DNA of 64,000 nt from Parietichytrium sp. I65-24A (taxonomy: Eukaryota > Sar > Bigyra > Thraustochytrida > Thraustochytriidae). The stretch spans positions 62,001 through 126,000 of the forward strand of contig BLSF01000017.1 of NCBI GenBank assembly GCA_012862575.1. The letters are read 5' to 3'. The notes under the pieces are model-generated. The model made no database searches. It was given only the letters and a program-made list of their open reading frames with translations, and had not been told where the DNA came from. Shown one piece after another: positions 63,535 to 64,000 of the stretch. Position numbers and translations under genes: made by a program. Positions within the stretch are counted from its first letter, which is position 1; every line of letters starts with the position of its first letter.

Positions 63535-64000
63535 ACATTGAATGGACACTTCACTTGACTGTCTCGAGCGTTCTAGCGACAGGTCGCTCAAGCTGGAAAG
63601 TAAAGCAAAGGAAAGCAAAGGAAAGGAAAGGAAAGGAAGACACTGTTCCAGGTTCAACTCCGACGCACAATTCTCCACACACCTCTCGAGTGACCAGACT
63701 CTTCATAACGTTGTGGCTGCGCGCAGTGATAGTTCACATTTTAAAACAGATGCATCTGCCCACCCTGCCTTCCTCTTCCTGTACACTGTGCAATACTAGA
63801 GTACAGCACTAGTACTCAGGACCCAAAACACGGGAAGTCAGCACGAGCAATTTGCCTAATTGTGCCCAATCTTTTTTATTTTCTCTTTCCTTTCGAAACG
63901 ACAGTCGTCGGCAGCGCTGCGCTTCTCTAAAGCCTCATATGCTACCCTTCACGCGTTTCGCAGTTTCAACAACAAAACAGAACAAAACAAGAGATGAACT

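Larger units (their letters stand above)
55003..64000. other. Nine-kb terminal stretch without a supportable gene
   Basis: None of the open frames here shows a domain, and their composition is low-complexity or A/T-rich. Tandem repeats are frequent: GGATGAT (55459-55495), CTTT (55562-55586), GATGAGT (55711-55763), TCGATTACA (55875-55909), CACTGGCA (about 56010-56032), ATTG/ATGG (59966-60036), TTC tracts (about 61705-61760) and GAAA (63507-63534). TCTGAATTCTGAATTT-type motifs occur at 55097-55115, 56569-56580 and 60727-60743. By the pattern of the window this is upstream DNA of the histidine kinase and perhaps of a plus-strand gene beyond the edge. A gene with many small exons cannot be excluded. 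Confidence 0.5.

Noticed and set aside
1-64000. Transposons, LTR elements or viral insertions
   Set aside because: I found no transposase, reverse transcriptase, integrase or capsid-like frame and no long terminal repeats. Only simple repeats, one gene duplication and short motifs are seen.

Overview
The window is nuclear DNA from a eukaryote, most likely an intron-poor unicellular alga or other protist. I lean to a red alga of the Porphyridium kind, at about 50 percent confidence and from gene content and style only. The genes are eukaryotic signalling, SUMO, Golgi and peroxisomal genes. Most are a single exon. The few introns (83-188 nt) have GTAAGT/GTGAGT-like donors and AG acceptors. I found no tRNA, rRNA, CRISPR array or intact transposon by eye.

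Layout: 1-3578 has no gene but carries a degenerate ~75/150-bp repeat. Then come a small orphan gene (+) and a four-helix membrane protein (-); a PP2C (+) and a kappa-class GST (-); a PSTALRE-type CDK (+) and a family-10 fucosyltransferase-like enzyme (-); a five-exon SPRYD7-like gene (+); a PKG-type kinase (+) facing a membrane-anchored Raf-like double kinase (-). At 30.1-37.3 kb is a direct duplication of a cytochrome b5-acyl-CoA dehydrogenase gene, which copied the 5' part of a PPR gene as a pseudogene; the intact PPR gene follows. Next are two PP2Cs (-), a sulfotransferase (+) facing a TLC-domain protein (-), and a SUMO protease (+) facing a hybrid histidine kinase (-). From 55003 to the end I see simple repeats and no gene I can support.

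The arrangement is strikingly regular. All seven plus-to-minus transitions are tail-to-tail with gaps of about 280-575 bp. All minus-to-plus transitions are head-to-head with gaps of about 1.7-4.3 kb. Nearly all the long noncoding DNA therefore lies between 5' ends, and it holds the minisatellites and short recurrent motifs.

No single pathway ties the genes together. Protein phosphorylation dominates: three PP2Cs, a CDK, a PKG-type kinase, a Raf-like double kinase and a histidine kinase. Two enzyme types end in peroxisomal-type tripeptides: both dehydrogenase copies (AKL) and the kappa GST (SKM). Several starts differ from the longest open frame because that frame opens at a non-ATG codon; these cases are noted in the entries.
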